Source: UBA2108 sp002713215 (GTDB taxonomy: Bacteria > Bacteroidota > Bacteroidia > Flavobacteriales_G > Salibacteraceae). Taken from it: a stretch of DNA of 64,000 bases. Below are positions 24,273-33,314 of the stretch, piece after piece. The notes under the pieces are model-generated. The model did not search any database. It had not been told where the DNA came from and was given only the letters and a program-made list of their open reading frames with translations. Numbering within the stretch: position 1 is the stretch's first letter; each line of letters begins with the position of its first letter. The DNA is taken from the NCBI GenBank assembly GCA_937891015.1, contig CALAPY010000059.1:1-64000 (forward strand), written 5' to 3'. A program made the translations under genes and the position numbers.

Positions 24273-25232
24273 CTAAAGAAGTTCGTCAATGATTTTGTCT
24301 ACGCTAAAACCTTCTGACTCTGCTTTATAATTTCGAACAATCCGGTGGCGCAGTATAGGTTTAGCGATAGCTTTTACATCTTCAATATCCGGAGAGAATT
24401 TACCATTTACCAAAGCATGACATTTTGCTCCTACAACTAAGTACTGAGAAGCTCTTGGACCCGCTCCCCAACTCAAGTATTTATTTACGATTTCGGGAGC
24501 ATTGTTACCTGTTCTGGTTCTACCAACTAGCTTTACGGCATATTCCATTACCGTATCGGTTACAGGAACTTTCCTTACCAAATTTTGGTAGGAAATAATT
24601 TCTTCGGCAGACATTACCTTGTCCACTTGCTGAATCAAATCTGAAGTTGTATTTCTTACCACATTTAACTCTTCTTCAAATGTTGGGTAATCCACCCACA
24701 CGTTAAACATAAAACGGTCCAATTGTGCTTCGGGTAATGGGTAAGTGCCTTCCTGTTCAATCGGATTCTGTGTAGCCAAAACAAAGAATGGCTCACTCAA
24801 GTCGTAATGGTGCCCTGCGGTAGTCACTGATTTTTCCTGCATGGCCTCCAACAGGGCAGCCTGCGTTTTTGGTGGAGTTCTATTTATTTCATCCGCCAAA
24901 ATGATATTGGCAAATATGGGGCCTTTAACGAACTGAAATTTTCGGTTTTCGTTTAATATTTCTGCTCCCAGGATATCGGAAGGCATTAAGTCAGGAGTAA
25001 ACTGAATTCGATTAAAATCCAATCCTAAAGCTTCCGATATGGTGCTTACCAAAAGAGTTTTTGCCAGCCCTGGAACCCCAACCAGCAAACAGTGTCCTTT
25101 ACTAAATATAGAAATTAATACCAGGTTTATTACATCCTGTTGCCCTACAATTACCTTCCCAATTTCGTTATTTAGGTTTTGATATTGTTTTTGAAATTGT
25201 TCAACCAATTGAACATCTGAATTTGTACTCAT
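24273..25232 (-). CDS. MoxR-family AAA+ ATPase
   Basis: A 319-residue AAA+ ATPase. Walker A is GVPGLAKT (52-59), Walker B is IILADEIN (about 110-117), the sensor region ATQNPIEQEGTYPLPEAQLDRF is the MoxR hallmark, and a C-terminal lid with GAGPRASQ carries the second arginine region. MoxR proteins act as chaperones that mature partner complexes, commonly with DUF58 and VWA proteins. Here no such partner is in the window; instead it closes an operon of periplasmic folding proteins, 3 bases after the SurA-like gene. Confidence 0.93.
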   Translation of the reverse strand: MSTNSDVQLVEQFQKQYQNLNNEIGKVIVGQQDVINLVLISIFSKGHCLLVGVPGLAKTLLVSTISEALGLDFNRIQFTPDLMPSDILGAEILNENRKFQFVKGPIFANIILADEINRTPPKTQAALLEAMQEKSVTTAGHHYDLSEPFFVLATQNPIEQEGTYPLPEAQLDRFMFNVWVDYPTFEEELNVVRNTTSDLIQQVDKVMSAEEIISYQNLVRKVPVTDTVMEYAVKLVGRTRTGNNAPEIVNKYLSWGAGPRASQYLVVGAKCHALVNGKFSPDIEDVKAIAKPILRHRIVRNYKAESEGFSVDKIIDELL

Positions 25233-25235
25233 TGT

Positions 25236-26618
25236 TTAGTTTTTTTCGTTTGGAATGTCTTTAACTTTTGGGAGCCAATTGTATTTGAATTCACAGGTTC
25301 CAAAGTTTTCGTCTACCTTAATATAAAAATTGCCTACCTTTCCTTCAATCCAGTCATTAACCACTTCGCTTTGCTTTCTACCTTGCGTCATATTGGAAAC
25401 CAATTGATAATCTTGTTTAAGGTTTGCGGTATGCGCCTCTACAACTGATACTAGCTTAAGTAGTCTATAAGCCCGGCTTCCATCTCTTTGCTGATATATT
25501 TCAGGGCCATAAATTTCTCCAACTTCCAATTTGTCCATAATCAGGTACAGCGATGGATCGACTTGCGAAATTTGTTCCATTTCAAATTTGGCAGATCCCG
25601 TCATTGGATTTATCATTAATCCACCGTTATTTCTCGATTCTTTGTCCTCGCTATAGATTATTGCAGCATTCTCAAAGCTTAGAGAATCATAAGTATCGAT
25701 ATTAAGAATCAATGTATCCAAAAAACTTTTCGCAGATAACAAGTCACTGGTTTGAACCTTTGGAGACATTAGAATATGCCTTACGTTTACCTGTTGCCCT
25801 TGCCTTTTTACCAATTGAATAATGTGATAACCAAATTCGGTTTCTACAATTTCTGAAACTTCTCCTTTCTCCAACGAAAAGGCTACCGCAGCAAACTCGG
25901 GAACCAACTCGCCCCTACCCATATAACCAAGTTCTCCGTTTTCTCTTGCGGATCCTGGGTCTTCGGAATAGAGATAAGCCAACGTTCCAAAATCCTCACC
26001 ATTTACAATCCGGTCACGAATGCTTCCTAGCTTGGCTTTTACCTTAATTTTTTCTTCTTCATTAACAGGAGGTTTTCGGACAATCTGAGCAATTTCGAAC
26101 TGGGCACCAATTTCAGGCAAACTATCCTTGGGTATTTCTTTAAAAAACTCCCTGATCTCACCAGGTGACACTTCTATTCCACCTGAAATTTGCTGCTGCA
26201 TGCTTTGAATCATGAGCTGTTCTTCAATTGGATCGTGAAATTCAATCTTTATTTCATCTATGGACTTTTCGTAAAACTCTTCCAGCTTTTCTATACTACC
26301 GAATTGCTGTATGAAGTACCGTAGCCTTCGATCAATTTCATCGGCAATTTGGGCCTCTCCCGGATACAGAGAATCTTCTTCGGCCTGACTAAGCAATAAC
26401 TTATTGAAAAGCAAGGTCTCGAACACATCACATCGTGTATTGCTGGTTACGGGCTTACCACTGGTTAAATATTCCTGGTATTGCTCTTCTACTTCACTTT
26501 GCAGAATCATAGATTGTCCAATAACAGCTACAACTCCATCAATTTGCTTATCCTTTTCGGGTTGTCCCAAAACAGCCAATGGAAGCAGAATTCCTAATAT
26601 TATTATGTTATACCTCAA
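25236..26618 (-). CDS. SurA-like periplasmic peptidyl-prolyl isomerase
   Basis: A 460-residue exported chaperone with a signal peptide (1-18), an N-terminal SurA-type helical domain, a first parvulin domain (about 170-270, with GELGYMGRGELVPEF and GYHIIQLVKR), and a second, less conserved parvulin-like region (about 275-395, beginning VRHILMSP). SurA proteins escort outer-membrane barrels across the periplasm. It follows the lipoprotein gene after 1 base and precedes moxR. Confidence 0.9.
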   Translation of the reverse strand: MRYNIIILGILLPLAVLGQPEKDKQIDGVVAVIGQSMILQSEVEEQYQEYLTSGKPVTSNTRCDVFETLLFNKLLLSQAEEDSLYPGEAQIADEIDRRLRYFIQQFGSIEKLEEFYEKSIDEIKIEFHDPIEEQLMIQSMQQQISGGIEVSPGEIREFFKEIPKDSLPEIGAQFEIAQIVRKPPVNEEEKIKVKAKLGSIRDRIVNGEDFGTLAYLYSEDPGSARENGELGYMGRGELVPEFAAVAFSLEKGEVSEIVETEFGYHIIQLVKRQGQQVNVRHILMSPKVQTSDLLSAKSFLDTLILNIDTYDSLSFENAAIIYSEDKESRNNGGLMINPMTGSAKFEMEQISQVDPSLYLIMDKLEVGEIYGPEIYQQRDGSRAYRLLKLVSVVEAHTANLKQDYQLVSNMTQGRKQSEVVNDWIEGKVGNFYIKVDENFGTCEFKYNWLPKVKDIPNEKN

Positions 26619-26619
26619 G

Positions 26620-27495
26620 TCAATAATATTGCACGTTGTTTTTACTAATTCCTTCTTCCAAAAGCCCCTCTCTGATTGAACTCAGCAATTGCAATTTTCT
26701 TTTATTCAGGATAATGCTCTTGATTTTTTCCTTTTCTAATTCCAACGGAGAAACCGCTTCCTTTAGTTTATAATCTTTGATGTAAACCAGGTAGATAAAC
26801 TGCTCACTCTCTACCTCAAAAGATTTGTTGTTTTTGAGAAAACCCTCAATGTTGTTGGTTTTAAGAGGAATTGATTCGTAAAACTCATCCAGATAAAGCC
26901 AGGTATCTTCCAACAAACAACTGGATGCAAACTGATAACAATAATCTTCGAGAGTCTTGACATCCTCATCTTCCTGTGAAGTAACAATTTTCCTAATCTT
27001 TTTCAGTTTAGGAGCTTCTTTTGCGACCTTCAACCATCGGGCTTTAACCACGTAATCTTTCAATTCAAAATTTTGCGAGTTGTCGGTATAATACTTTTGT
27101 ATTTCTATGTTGGATACGTTAGTATCCAATTTCTGCTGTATTAATGCCTGTTCATATGTATATATGGTAAGGTTGTTTTTGTAATCAGAAAGCTTTTTAT
27201 CAAAATTCTTTTGATCTTCATTAAGGTTCAACTCTGCTCTATGCAACATAAGTTGAGTTTCTATCCATGTATTTACATAATTACTAACCAATATGGTGCT
27301 ATCAATGGAATCAGTTCCTTCAGGAATTACTGCTGACAAGTCCGAATCATAGAGGTATTTATCGAAAACCCGAATAACTGGTTCTCCCGTTTCATTGCTA
27401 TTACCTGTCTTAAACCAATTGCAAGAGAAAAGACCAATTGCCATCCATACAAGAATAACGGCGTTAATTATCGGACCTTTTACTTTACAACTCAT
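26620..27495 (-). CDS. Uncharacterised lipoprotein of the parvulin operon
   Basis: A 291-residue lipoprotein with lipobox FSC (IGLFSCNW, about residue 25). The rest is helix-rich with a SurA-N-like layout (WIETQLMLHRAELNLNE, then a YYTDNSQNFELKDYVVKARWLKV segment resembling the entry to a parvulin domain), but the parvulin catalytic core itself is missing. It sits between two parvulin genes with gaps of 1 and 6 bases, so it is very likely a partner in outer-membrane protein folding. I do not know a specific name. Confidence 0.7.
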   Translation of the reverse strand: MSCKVKGPIINAVILVWMAIGLFSCNWFKTGNSNETGEPVIRVFDKYLYDSDLSAVIPEGTDSIDSTILVSNYVNTWIETQLMLHRAELNLNEDQKNFDKKLSDYKNNLTIYTYEQALIQQKLDTNVSNIEIQKYYTDNSQNFELKDYVVKARWLKVAKEAPKLKKIRKIVTSQEDEDVKTLEDYCYQFASSCLLEDTWLYLDEFYESIPLKTNNIEGFLKNNKSFEVESEQFIYLVYIKDYKLKEAVSPLELEKEKIKSIILNKRKLQLLSSIREGLLEEGISKNNVQYY

Positions 27496-27501
27496 ACAAG
27501 A

Positions 27502-29472
27502 TTACTGCAACACTTCCGCATTTATTGTTACCGGATACTTTGCTCTAAGCTCCTCAATCCATTGTTTTTCGAGGTACTCTTGATAGGCAGATATTACCAA
27601 TCCTCGTGCCTCTTCCAACTTCTTAGGTTGCGGGGGCATGACTTCCTTAGTATAAACAAAAAACCATCGGCCATTTTCCTCAATAAAACCGGTTAAGCCC
27701 GCTTTCCATCCATGATTATCAGCATAGAAATTCTCTCCTTTAGCAAAAGGCCCTTCTACAATGGTTAATTCCAATTGAGAATCTTTATTAACTGCATTTT
27801 TAATAGTATCCAGGTGTAGCCCAGTATCTATTTGCTTTTCAAGCATCGATCTGGCCGTCTGCGCCGATAATTTACTTGCACATGAAAAAACGTAAGCATC
27901 AGCTCTTTCAGGCCACATGTAATCTGCCTTGGTTTTCTCATAAAACTCCAACAATCCTGTCGAATCCTTTACTGCTTTGGTCCATACCTTTTTATCCATT
28001 AGATCGAAAAGCAAAATTCCATCGTGGTATTCCTGGGTTAAAGCTTTAAACTTAGGGTACTTGGCTTCTAAACGTGCATTTTCGAATTCCAGTAGCTTTT
28101 TGTCTACCAACTCGTTAAACAATGTGCTAACAATAACGGTCGAATCTACCTTGGGTTTTCTCTGGTAACGTTTATCCTCTTCAATTACCCGGGCAAGTTC
28201 CATTTGATCAATGGTTAACTTTTCCTTGATATATTTCTTATCCGTTAGCGTGCAAATCACTTTTGGTTTTGCAGTTAATTTTTCTTCAGCTTTCCAATGA
28301 TGGGAAGTATAAGAATCATCAATTAAGGTTGCTACTTCATTGATTGCCTTCCAATTTGGCTTATAAGCATAATCTGCTTTCACTCTATCGTAAAAAGCCT
28401 TCTTACTTTTAACTCCTCTACCATCCCGGGTGACCTTAATTTTTAGATCTGCTTTTATATCCTCGTACGCCGGGGTTCCCTTTTTATCGAGCCTTTTTAT
28501 AATATGCCAACCGTATTGAGTTCGAATAGGTTCTGACACATCACCATTATTTTTAAGTCCAAATGATGCATCTTCAAACACTTTCACCATTCTACCAGTG
28601 CCAAACCAAGGTAATTCACCCCCTTTTGCTGCCGAACCTCTATCGTCGGAATACTGCTTAGCCATTTCAGCAAAATCCTCACCGATCATAACCTTTTTGT
28701 ATATCTCATCAGCTTTTTGCTTTTTCTTGATCAATGACTCTTCGCTTTCTCCTTCTTCTAACTTAACCATAATGTGAGCAACCTGTATTTCACCGTATGC
28801 AGGGCGCTTGTCTTTTACCCATAGCAGATGGTAACCAAAACGTGTTCTTACCGGATCGGAGATTTGTCCAACTGGAGTGTTGTAGGCTGCTGATTCGAAA
28901 GGATAGACCATTTGAAATACATTAAAATATCCTAGATTACCACCGTTCTTTGCGGCAGAAGGATCGGTCGAGTGTTTCTTCGCCATAGTCTCAAATTGAG
29001 TTTCGGGATCGGTTAAATCTCTTTTTATTTGCTGGCATTGCAACCAGGATTTAAAAGTATCCTCGGGAGCGGCATTGGTACTTACATTAATCAAAATATG
29101 ATAGGCATTAACATCATACTTCATTCGTTCATACGCTTCCTTTATTAACTCATCGGTAACGTTTTGGTCAGTTAGGTATGGAGCGGCAAGTTGTGCTCTA
29201 TACCCTTCTAATTCACGAACGAAAGTTGCGGCTGTGTCCATTCCAGCATCTTCTGCTTCCTTTACTTTTAACTTAAAGTTGATATACATCTCTAAGTATT
29301 CTTCTTTGGTTTTAGGATCTATAGCCTGTGCGGAAGCATTGTTTTTGTTATAAACCAAGTCAAATTCCCCAAGGGTAATTTTGTCTCCTGCAATATCAAG
29401 CAATACTTCAGATTGCGAAAAAAGTTGCCCCACAATAAAGGTGCAAACCAATACACCCATCATTCTTTTCAT
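27502..29472 (-). CDS. Two-parvulin-domain periplasmic isomerase
   Basis: A 656-residue exported protein with a signal peptide (1-19) and two parvulin (PpiC) domains, about 115-220 (AYHILINVS to GYHLLWVKDKRP) and 227-330 (VAHIMVKLE to GWHIIKRLDKKG). A long C-terminal region of about 320 residues is helical and of unknown fold. It is 19 bases downstream of guaB. Together with the lipoprotein, SurA-like protein and MoxR it forms what looks like an envelope-biogenesis operon. Confidence 0.9.
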   Translation of the reverse strand: MKRMMGVLVCTFIVGQLFSQSEVLLDIAGDKITLGEFDLVYNKNNASAQAIDPKTKEEYLEMYINFKLKVKEAEDAGMDTAATFVRELEGYRAQLAAPYLTDQNVTDELIKEAYERMKYDVNAYHILINVSTNAAPEDTFKSWLQCQQIKRDLTDPETQFETMAKKHSTDPSAAKNGGNLGYFNVFQMVYPFESAAYNTPVGQISDPVRTRFGYHLLWVKDKRPAYGEIQVAHIMVKLEEGESEESLIKKKQKADEIYKKVMIGEDFAEMAKQYSDDRGSAAKGGELPWFGTGRMVKVFEDASFGLKNNGDVSEPIRTQYGWHIIKRLDKKGTPAYEDIKADLKIKVTRDGRGVKSKKAFYDRVKADYAYKPNWKAINEVATLIDDSYTSHHWKAEEKLTAKPKVICTLTDKKYIKEKLTIDQMELARVIEEDKRYQRKPKVDSTVIVSTLFNELVDKKLLEFENARLEAKYPKFKALTQEYHDGILLFDLMDKKVWTKAVKDSTGLLEFYEKTKADYMWPERADAYVFSCASKLSAQTARSMLEKQIDTGLHLDTIKNAVNKDSQLELTIVEGPFAKGENFYADNHGWKAGLTGFIEENGRWFFVYTKEVMPPQPKKLEEARGLVISAYQEYLEKQWIEELRAKYPVTINAEVLQ

Positions 29473-29491
29473 AGTCTAATCGTTTTATCGT

Positions 29492-30958
29492 TTATTTTTT
29501 GGAATAGTTAGGCGCTTCCCTCGTAATTGCAACATCGTGTGGATGGCTTTCAAAAACACCTGCTGATGTGATTCTAACAAATTTGGATTTTTCAAGATCG
29601 GCCAATGTAGCGGCTCCACAATAGCCCATTCCAGCTCTTAAGCCACCAACCAACTGATAAATTACTTCTTCTAACCTTCCTTTGTACGGAACTCTTCCTG
29701 AGATTCCCTCGGGAACAAGTTTCTTAATGTCGTCTTCGGCATCCTGGAAATATCGGTCTTTGGAGCCTTTCTGCATGGCTTCAAGAGAACCCATTCCACG
29801 ATAGGTTTTAAATTTCCGTCCTTCGTAAATAATAGTCTCTCCGGGTGACTCCTTAACTCCGGCAAACAATGAACCTGCCATGATGCTGTCTGCTCCGGCA
29901 GCTAGTGCCTTTACAATATCACCGGTAAATCGAATTCCACCGTCACCTATAATAGGAACGCCACTCCCTTTAATGGCTTCAGCGACATTTAAAACTGCTG
30001 AAAACTGGGGAACACCAACACCTGCAATAACACGGGTTGTACAAATTGAACCCGGACCAATTCCAACTTTTATGGCATCTGCACCAGCATCAACCAACAT
30101 TTTAGCAGCTTCGGGTGTTGCAATATTTCCCAGAATTACATCAATATCTGAAAAAGCATTTTTTACCTCCTTAAAAACACCAATAACTCCTTTGGAATGC
30201 CCGTGAGCGGTATCTACCACAATTGCGTCAACTCCAGCATCTCGAAGGGCTGATACCCGATCAAATGTATCACCTGTAACTCCAACTGCCGCAGCAACCC
30301 GTAACCTTCCAAATTTATCTTTACAGGCATTGGGTTTGGTTCTGAACTTCATTATGTCTTTGAAAGTAATAAGTCCAACCAATTCGTAGTTATCATTGAC
30401 AACTGGGAGTTTTTCAATTTTTCTTTCCTGAAGAATGGCTTCTGCCTCAACCAGGGTAGTACCTGCCCCGGCGGTAATTACATTTTCACTTGTCATTACC
30501 TCTTTAACCGGTCGCGACAAATTCTTTTCAAATCGTAAATCTCTATTGGTAACAATTCCGGCTAATTTTCCATTTTCAGCAACTACCGGGATACCCCCAA
30601 TTGAGTGCTCCTTCATTAAATCAAGAGCATCTCCTACAACTGCTCCTACGTTGAGTGTTACAGGATCAAGTATCATACCACTTTCAGAACGTTTTACTTT
30701 CCGAACTTCAAGGGCCTGTCCTTCAATAGAAATATTTTTATGTAAAACTCCTATACCACCTTCCTGTGCCAAAGCAATTGCCAAAGCAGATTCTGTTACG
30801 GTATCCATAGCTGCAGAAACAATTGGAATGTTCAAATCTATGTTACGAGAAAACTTCGTGTTGATTTTTACATCGCGTGGAAATATTTCGGAATATGACG
30901 GTACCAGGAGTACATCATCATAGGTTAATCCTTCACCAATTATCTTGTCTGACGTCAT
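29492..30958 (-). CDS. guaB: IMP dehydrogenase
   Basis: A 488-residue enzyme that oxidises IMP to XMP, the committed step to GMP. The TIM barrel is split by two CBS domains (about 95-210). The catalytic Cys306 lies in GSICTTRVIAG, and the Arg-Tyr flap (KTYRGMGSLEAM) is present. The length is standard. It heads the run to the parvulin genes and carries its own promoter box about 37 bases upstream. Confidence 0.97.
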   Translation of the reverse strand: MTSDKIIGEGLTYDDVLLVPSYSEIFPRDVKINTKFSRNIDLNIPIVSAAMDTVTESALAIALAQEGGIGVLHKNISIEGQALEVRKVKRSESGMILDPVTLNVGAVVGDALDLMKEHSIGGIPVVAENGKLAGIVTNRDLRFEKNLSRPVKEVMTSENVITAGAGTTLVEAEAILQERKIEKLPVVNDNYELVGLITFKDIMKFRTKPNACKDKFGRLRVAAAVGVTGDTFDRVSALRDAGVDAIVVDTAHGHSKGVIGVFKEVKNAFSDIDVILGNIATPEAAKMLVDAGADAIKVGIGPGSICTTRVIAGVGVPQFSAVLNVAEAIKGSGVPIIGDGGIRFTGDIVKALAAGADSIMAGSLFAGVKESPGETIIYEGRKFKTYRGMGSLEAMQKGSKDRYFQDAEDDIKKLVPEGISGRVPYKGRLEEVIYQLVGGLRAGMGYCGAATLADLEKSKFVRITSAGVFESHPHDVAITREAPNYSKK

Positions 30959-30994
30959 ACGAATTGCAGCTGTTTTCGAAATTTAAAAATTGCC

Positions 30995-31002
30995 CAAAAG
31001 TA
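30995..31002 (-). promoter_or_regulatory. -7 promoter element for guaB
   Basis: The minus strand reads TACTTTTG, an exact TAnnTTTG match, leaving about 30 bases of leader. The same 8-mer is used before the aminotransferase gene at 1935. The -33 region holds no TTG at normal spacing. The remaining gap up to 31099 shows nothing else that I can identify. Confidence 0.5.
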
Positions 31003-31099
31003 AGACTTTCAGCGATGTTTTGGTTGTTAAAGTTCATTAAGGTTCGGTTGATAAATTAACAACGAAATGAAGTACTATCAAAGCAAGAAGAGGTGTAAA

Positions 31100-33226
31100 T
31101 TATCGTACCAGGTTAAAAAGCCCCCGGTACTCTATTATACTCCCATAAACCGTTACCACTTCCAGATGATAAGTGTAAATTCCAGTTGGAGCATCCCCAT
31201 TATTTCTCTGTCCATTCCAGCCTTCCAATGGGCTCATTGTTTCGAAAGCCAGTTTACCCCATCGATCAAATACCTTAAGCGAATAATTACTAAACGGATT
31301 TATGTAACTGGTTTTTGGCCTCCATACTTCATTTATTCCATCTCTGTTTGGAGTAAATGAGTTGGGGATAAATACATCCGGTTCCATCTTAAAACAAATC
31401 TCATTCGATAAACAGGTATCTGCAATTTCAAAGGTATCACTTGGTGCCTGCACTAATTTTAATCGATAACAAAATTCATCTCCATTGTGAACTTCTCCAG
31501 AAATGTCATCCAAATAACTTGGTTCATTGGACCACAACGATCGAATGGGATCGCTTTTGTAGTTCTTGCTAATTCCTCTATAAAGCGAATAAACATCTTT
31601 ATCAGCTGCCGAAGAATCGCTCGAAACATTAGTTAGCCAATTTAAACTATTCGACATGCTATACCTATTTGATTCACCGGACAGAAATATGGTCCTGAAA
31701 TTATTGCTCCTTCTGACCGCATTATCACATAAATCGATTACCTCAAGGTAATAATAGTAACCCATTTGAAAAGGCCTTGCGCTATTATCAAAAAGCGAAA
31801 ACAAAGTGTCTTTTGCATTTTTTGTTGGAGGTTGCAATGAGGCTACCTTTTTGAAAGGGCCATCCTGATTAATCCCCCGGTACATATTAATACGTTTGAA
31901 TGGTTTTTTTCTGTCCAATAAAACTCTTAGCTCAACCTCTTCATCAGACACTATGCTTGCCGAACGTAATTTTATGAATTTGGGTTTACCTTTTCGATCA
32001 AAAGATGCCCCTCTCAGGTTGGAACGTCCAAAGAATCTACCTGATTTATCTCTTGCTTCAATGTAAAAAGTGTACAATATCTGGGTATTCAGTTTCTTAA
32101 CCACGAAACTGGTATCACGACCTGGCGCTGAGCCTATTTTTCGGTAATTGCTATCAACGGACGTTCTCATATAAATATCATAAGATTCGACTTCGGCCCA
32201 CCCGACATATGGGGTCCAATACAACGATATTTCTCCGGCACAGTCATCAGCAGAATCAACTACATAAGGAGTACAATGCATTTGACCTCCACCCTGGGAT
32301 TTTCCGCAAGAATCGAAAGCTACAACTATATAACATTGTCTGGAAAAGGTTGGATCATGATTGGGATCACTATCATGATAAACCAACTGACTAGCCGGTA
32401 CAGTGTCAATTGGAACTTTGATGCCCGATGGGTCAACATAAAAAATACCGTAAGACGTTACCAGGTTAGAGGGATGTCCCCACCAATTTAGTTGAGTGGA
32501 ACCATTAAAACGATTCACAGAAACCTGGTCAAACGTCATTTTCGCAGGCCCTACTTTTTGTTCTAATCTTGCTTTAGCTACATTCGATTTCGAAATACAA
32601 CCACTTGCATCCTTCAATTCGATCTGATATGAAATATCACTTAAACATCGGGCTATATTGTCCTTAAAAGTGATGGTGGAATAATCTGGAGTAGCAAACT
32701 TATCAGTCCATGCTATTGGAGGCGCCGCAGGAGGCACAGTTTCTAACTTTCTCTTCAAGTTATACTTACCCTCCCACGTGGGTAACGGATTGGTTCGCAT
32801 TAAATTCCAATTAAGAGTTCCTGAAAAAATTCCCGTCGTAGATAAATCCAATTCAATGACAGTAAGCGTATCTGATGGAATGGAATTTTTAATACCACCA
32901 TCAAAATATTCGGTAATTATGAAAAACTTATAATTCTTAAGGGTTGGACCCGGAAAGTTAATTCCAACAAAGGTTTTTACGTTCTGCAATCGATTGGTTA
33001 TCTTTCCACTGGTTGGAGGAGTGAAGTTTGAACCATTAACTGATGTATAGATAAAATAATTCAAAAACTGACCCTTAGGATCAGCAGTCGGAAGCCAAGT
33101 TAACGTAATATCTCCGTTGTCTTCTACCGACACACACCTAAGTTCAGGTGGAGCAAGCTGAGCCTTTGCCACGGAGAACAAGCCAAAAACGAAAATCAAC
33201 AAAAGCGAAAACAATTGCATTGGCAT
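31100..33226 (-). CDS. FN3-repeat surface protein with T9SS type B sorting domain (copy 2)
   Basis: A 708-residue exported protein with a signal peptide (about 1-23, ending AKAQ), several fibronectin-III-like beta domains (GDITLTWLPTADPKGQFLNYFIY near the start, SLYWTPYVGWAEVESYDIYM in the middle), and a C-terminal type B sorting domain (MEPDVFIPNSFTPN to YRGLFNLVR). It is a paralogue of the gene just upstream. ATG 33226 was chosen because the frame further up starts only with GTG. It is probably surface exposed; ligand unknown. Confidence 0.88.
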   Translation of the reverse strand: MPMQLFSLLLIFVFGLFSVAKAQLAPPELRCVSVEDNGDITLTWLPTADPKGQFLNYFIYTSVNGSNFTPPTSGKITNRLQNVKTFVGINFPGPTLKNYKFFIITEYFDGGIKNSIPSDTLTVIELDLSTTGIFSGTLNWNLMRTNPLPTWEGKYNLKRKLETVPPAAPPIAWTDKFATPDYSTITFKDNIARCLSDISYQIELKDASGCISKSNVAKARLEQKVGPAKMTFDQVSVNRFNGSTQLNWWGHPSNLVTSYGIFYVDPSGIKVPIDTVPASQLVYHDSDPNHDPTFSRQCYIVVAFDSCGKSQGGGQMHCTPYVVDSADDCAGEISLYWTPYVGWAEVESYDIYMRTSVDSNYRKIGSAPGRDTSFVVKKLNTQILYTFYIEARDKSGRFFGRSNLRGASFDRKGKPKFIKLRSASIVSDEEVELRVLLDRKKPFKRINMYRGINQDGPFKKVASLQPPTKNAKDTLFSLFDNSARPFQMGYYYYLEVIDLCDNAVRRSNNFRTIFLSGESNRYSMSNSLNWLTNVSSDSSAADKDVYSLYRGISKNYKSDPIRSLWSNEPSYLDDISGEVHNGDEFCYRLKLVQAPSDTFEIADTCLSNEICFKMEPDVFIPNSFTPNRDGINEVWRPKTSYINPFSNYSLKVFDRWGKLAFETMSPLEGWNGQRNNGDAPTGIYTYHLEVVTVYGSIIEYRGLFNLVR

Positions 33227-33314
33227 AATAAACACTTACTCTAAAAATCGGTCATTGTTTCAATGTGGTATCCAATCAATGAAAACCAAACGCAAAGAGA
33301 GGTTAATATTGTAT

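Noticed and set aside
29880..30923. Long open frames on the plus strand opposite guaB
   Set aside because: They mirror the guaB codons, have no start context or recognisable domain, and guaB itself is unmistakable.
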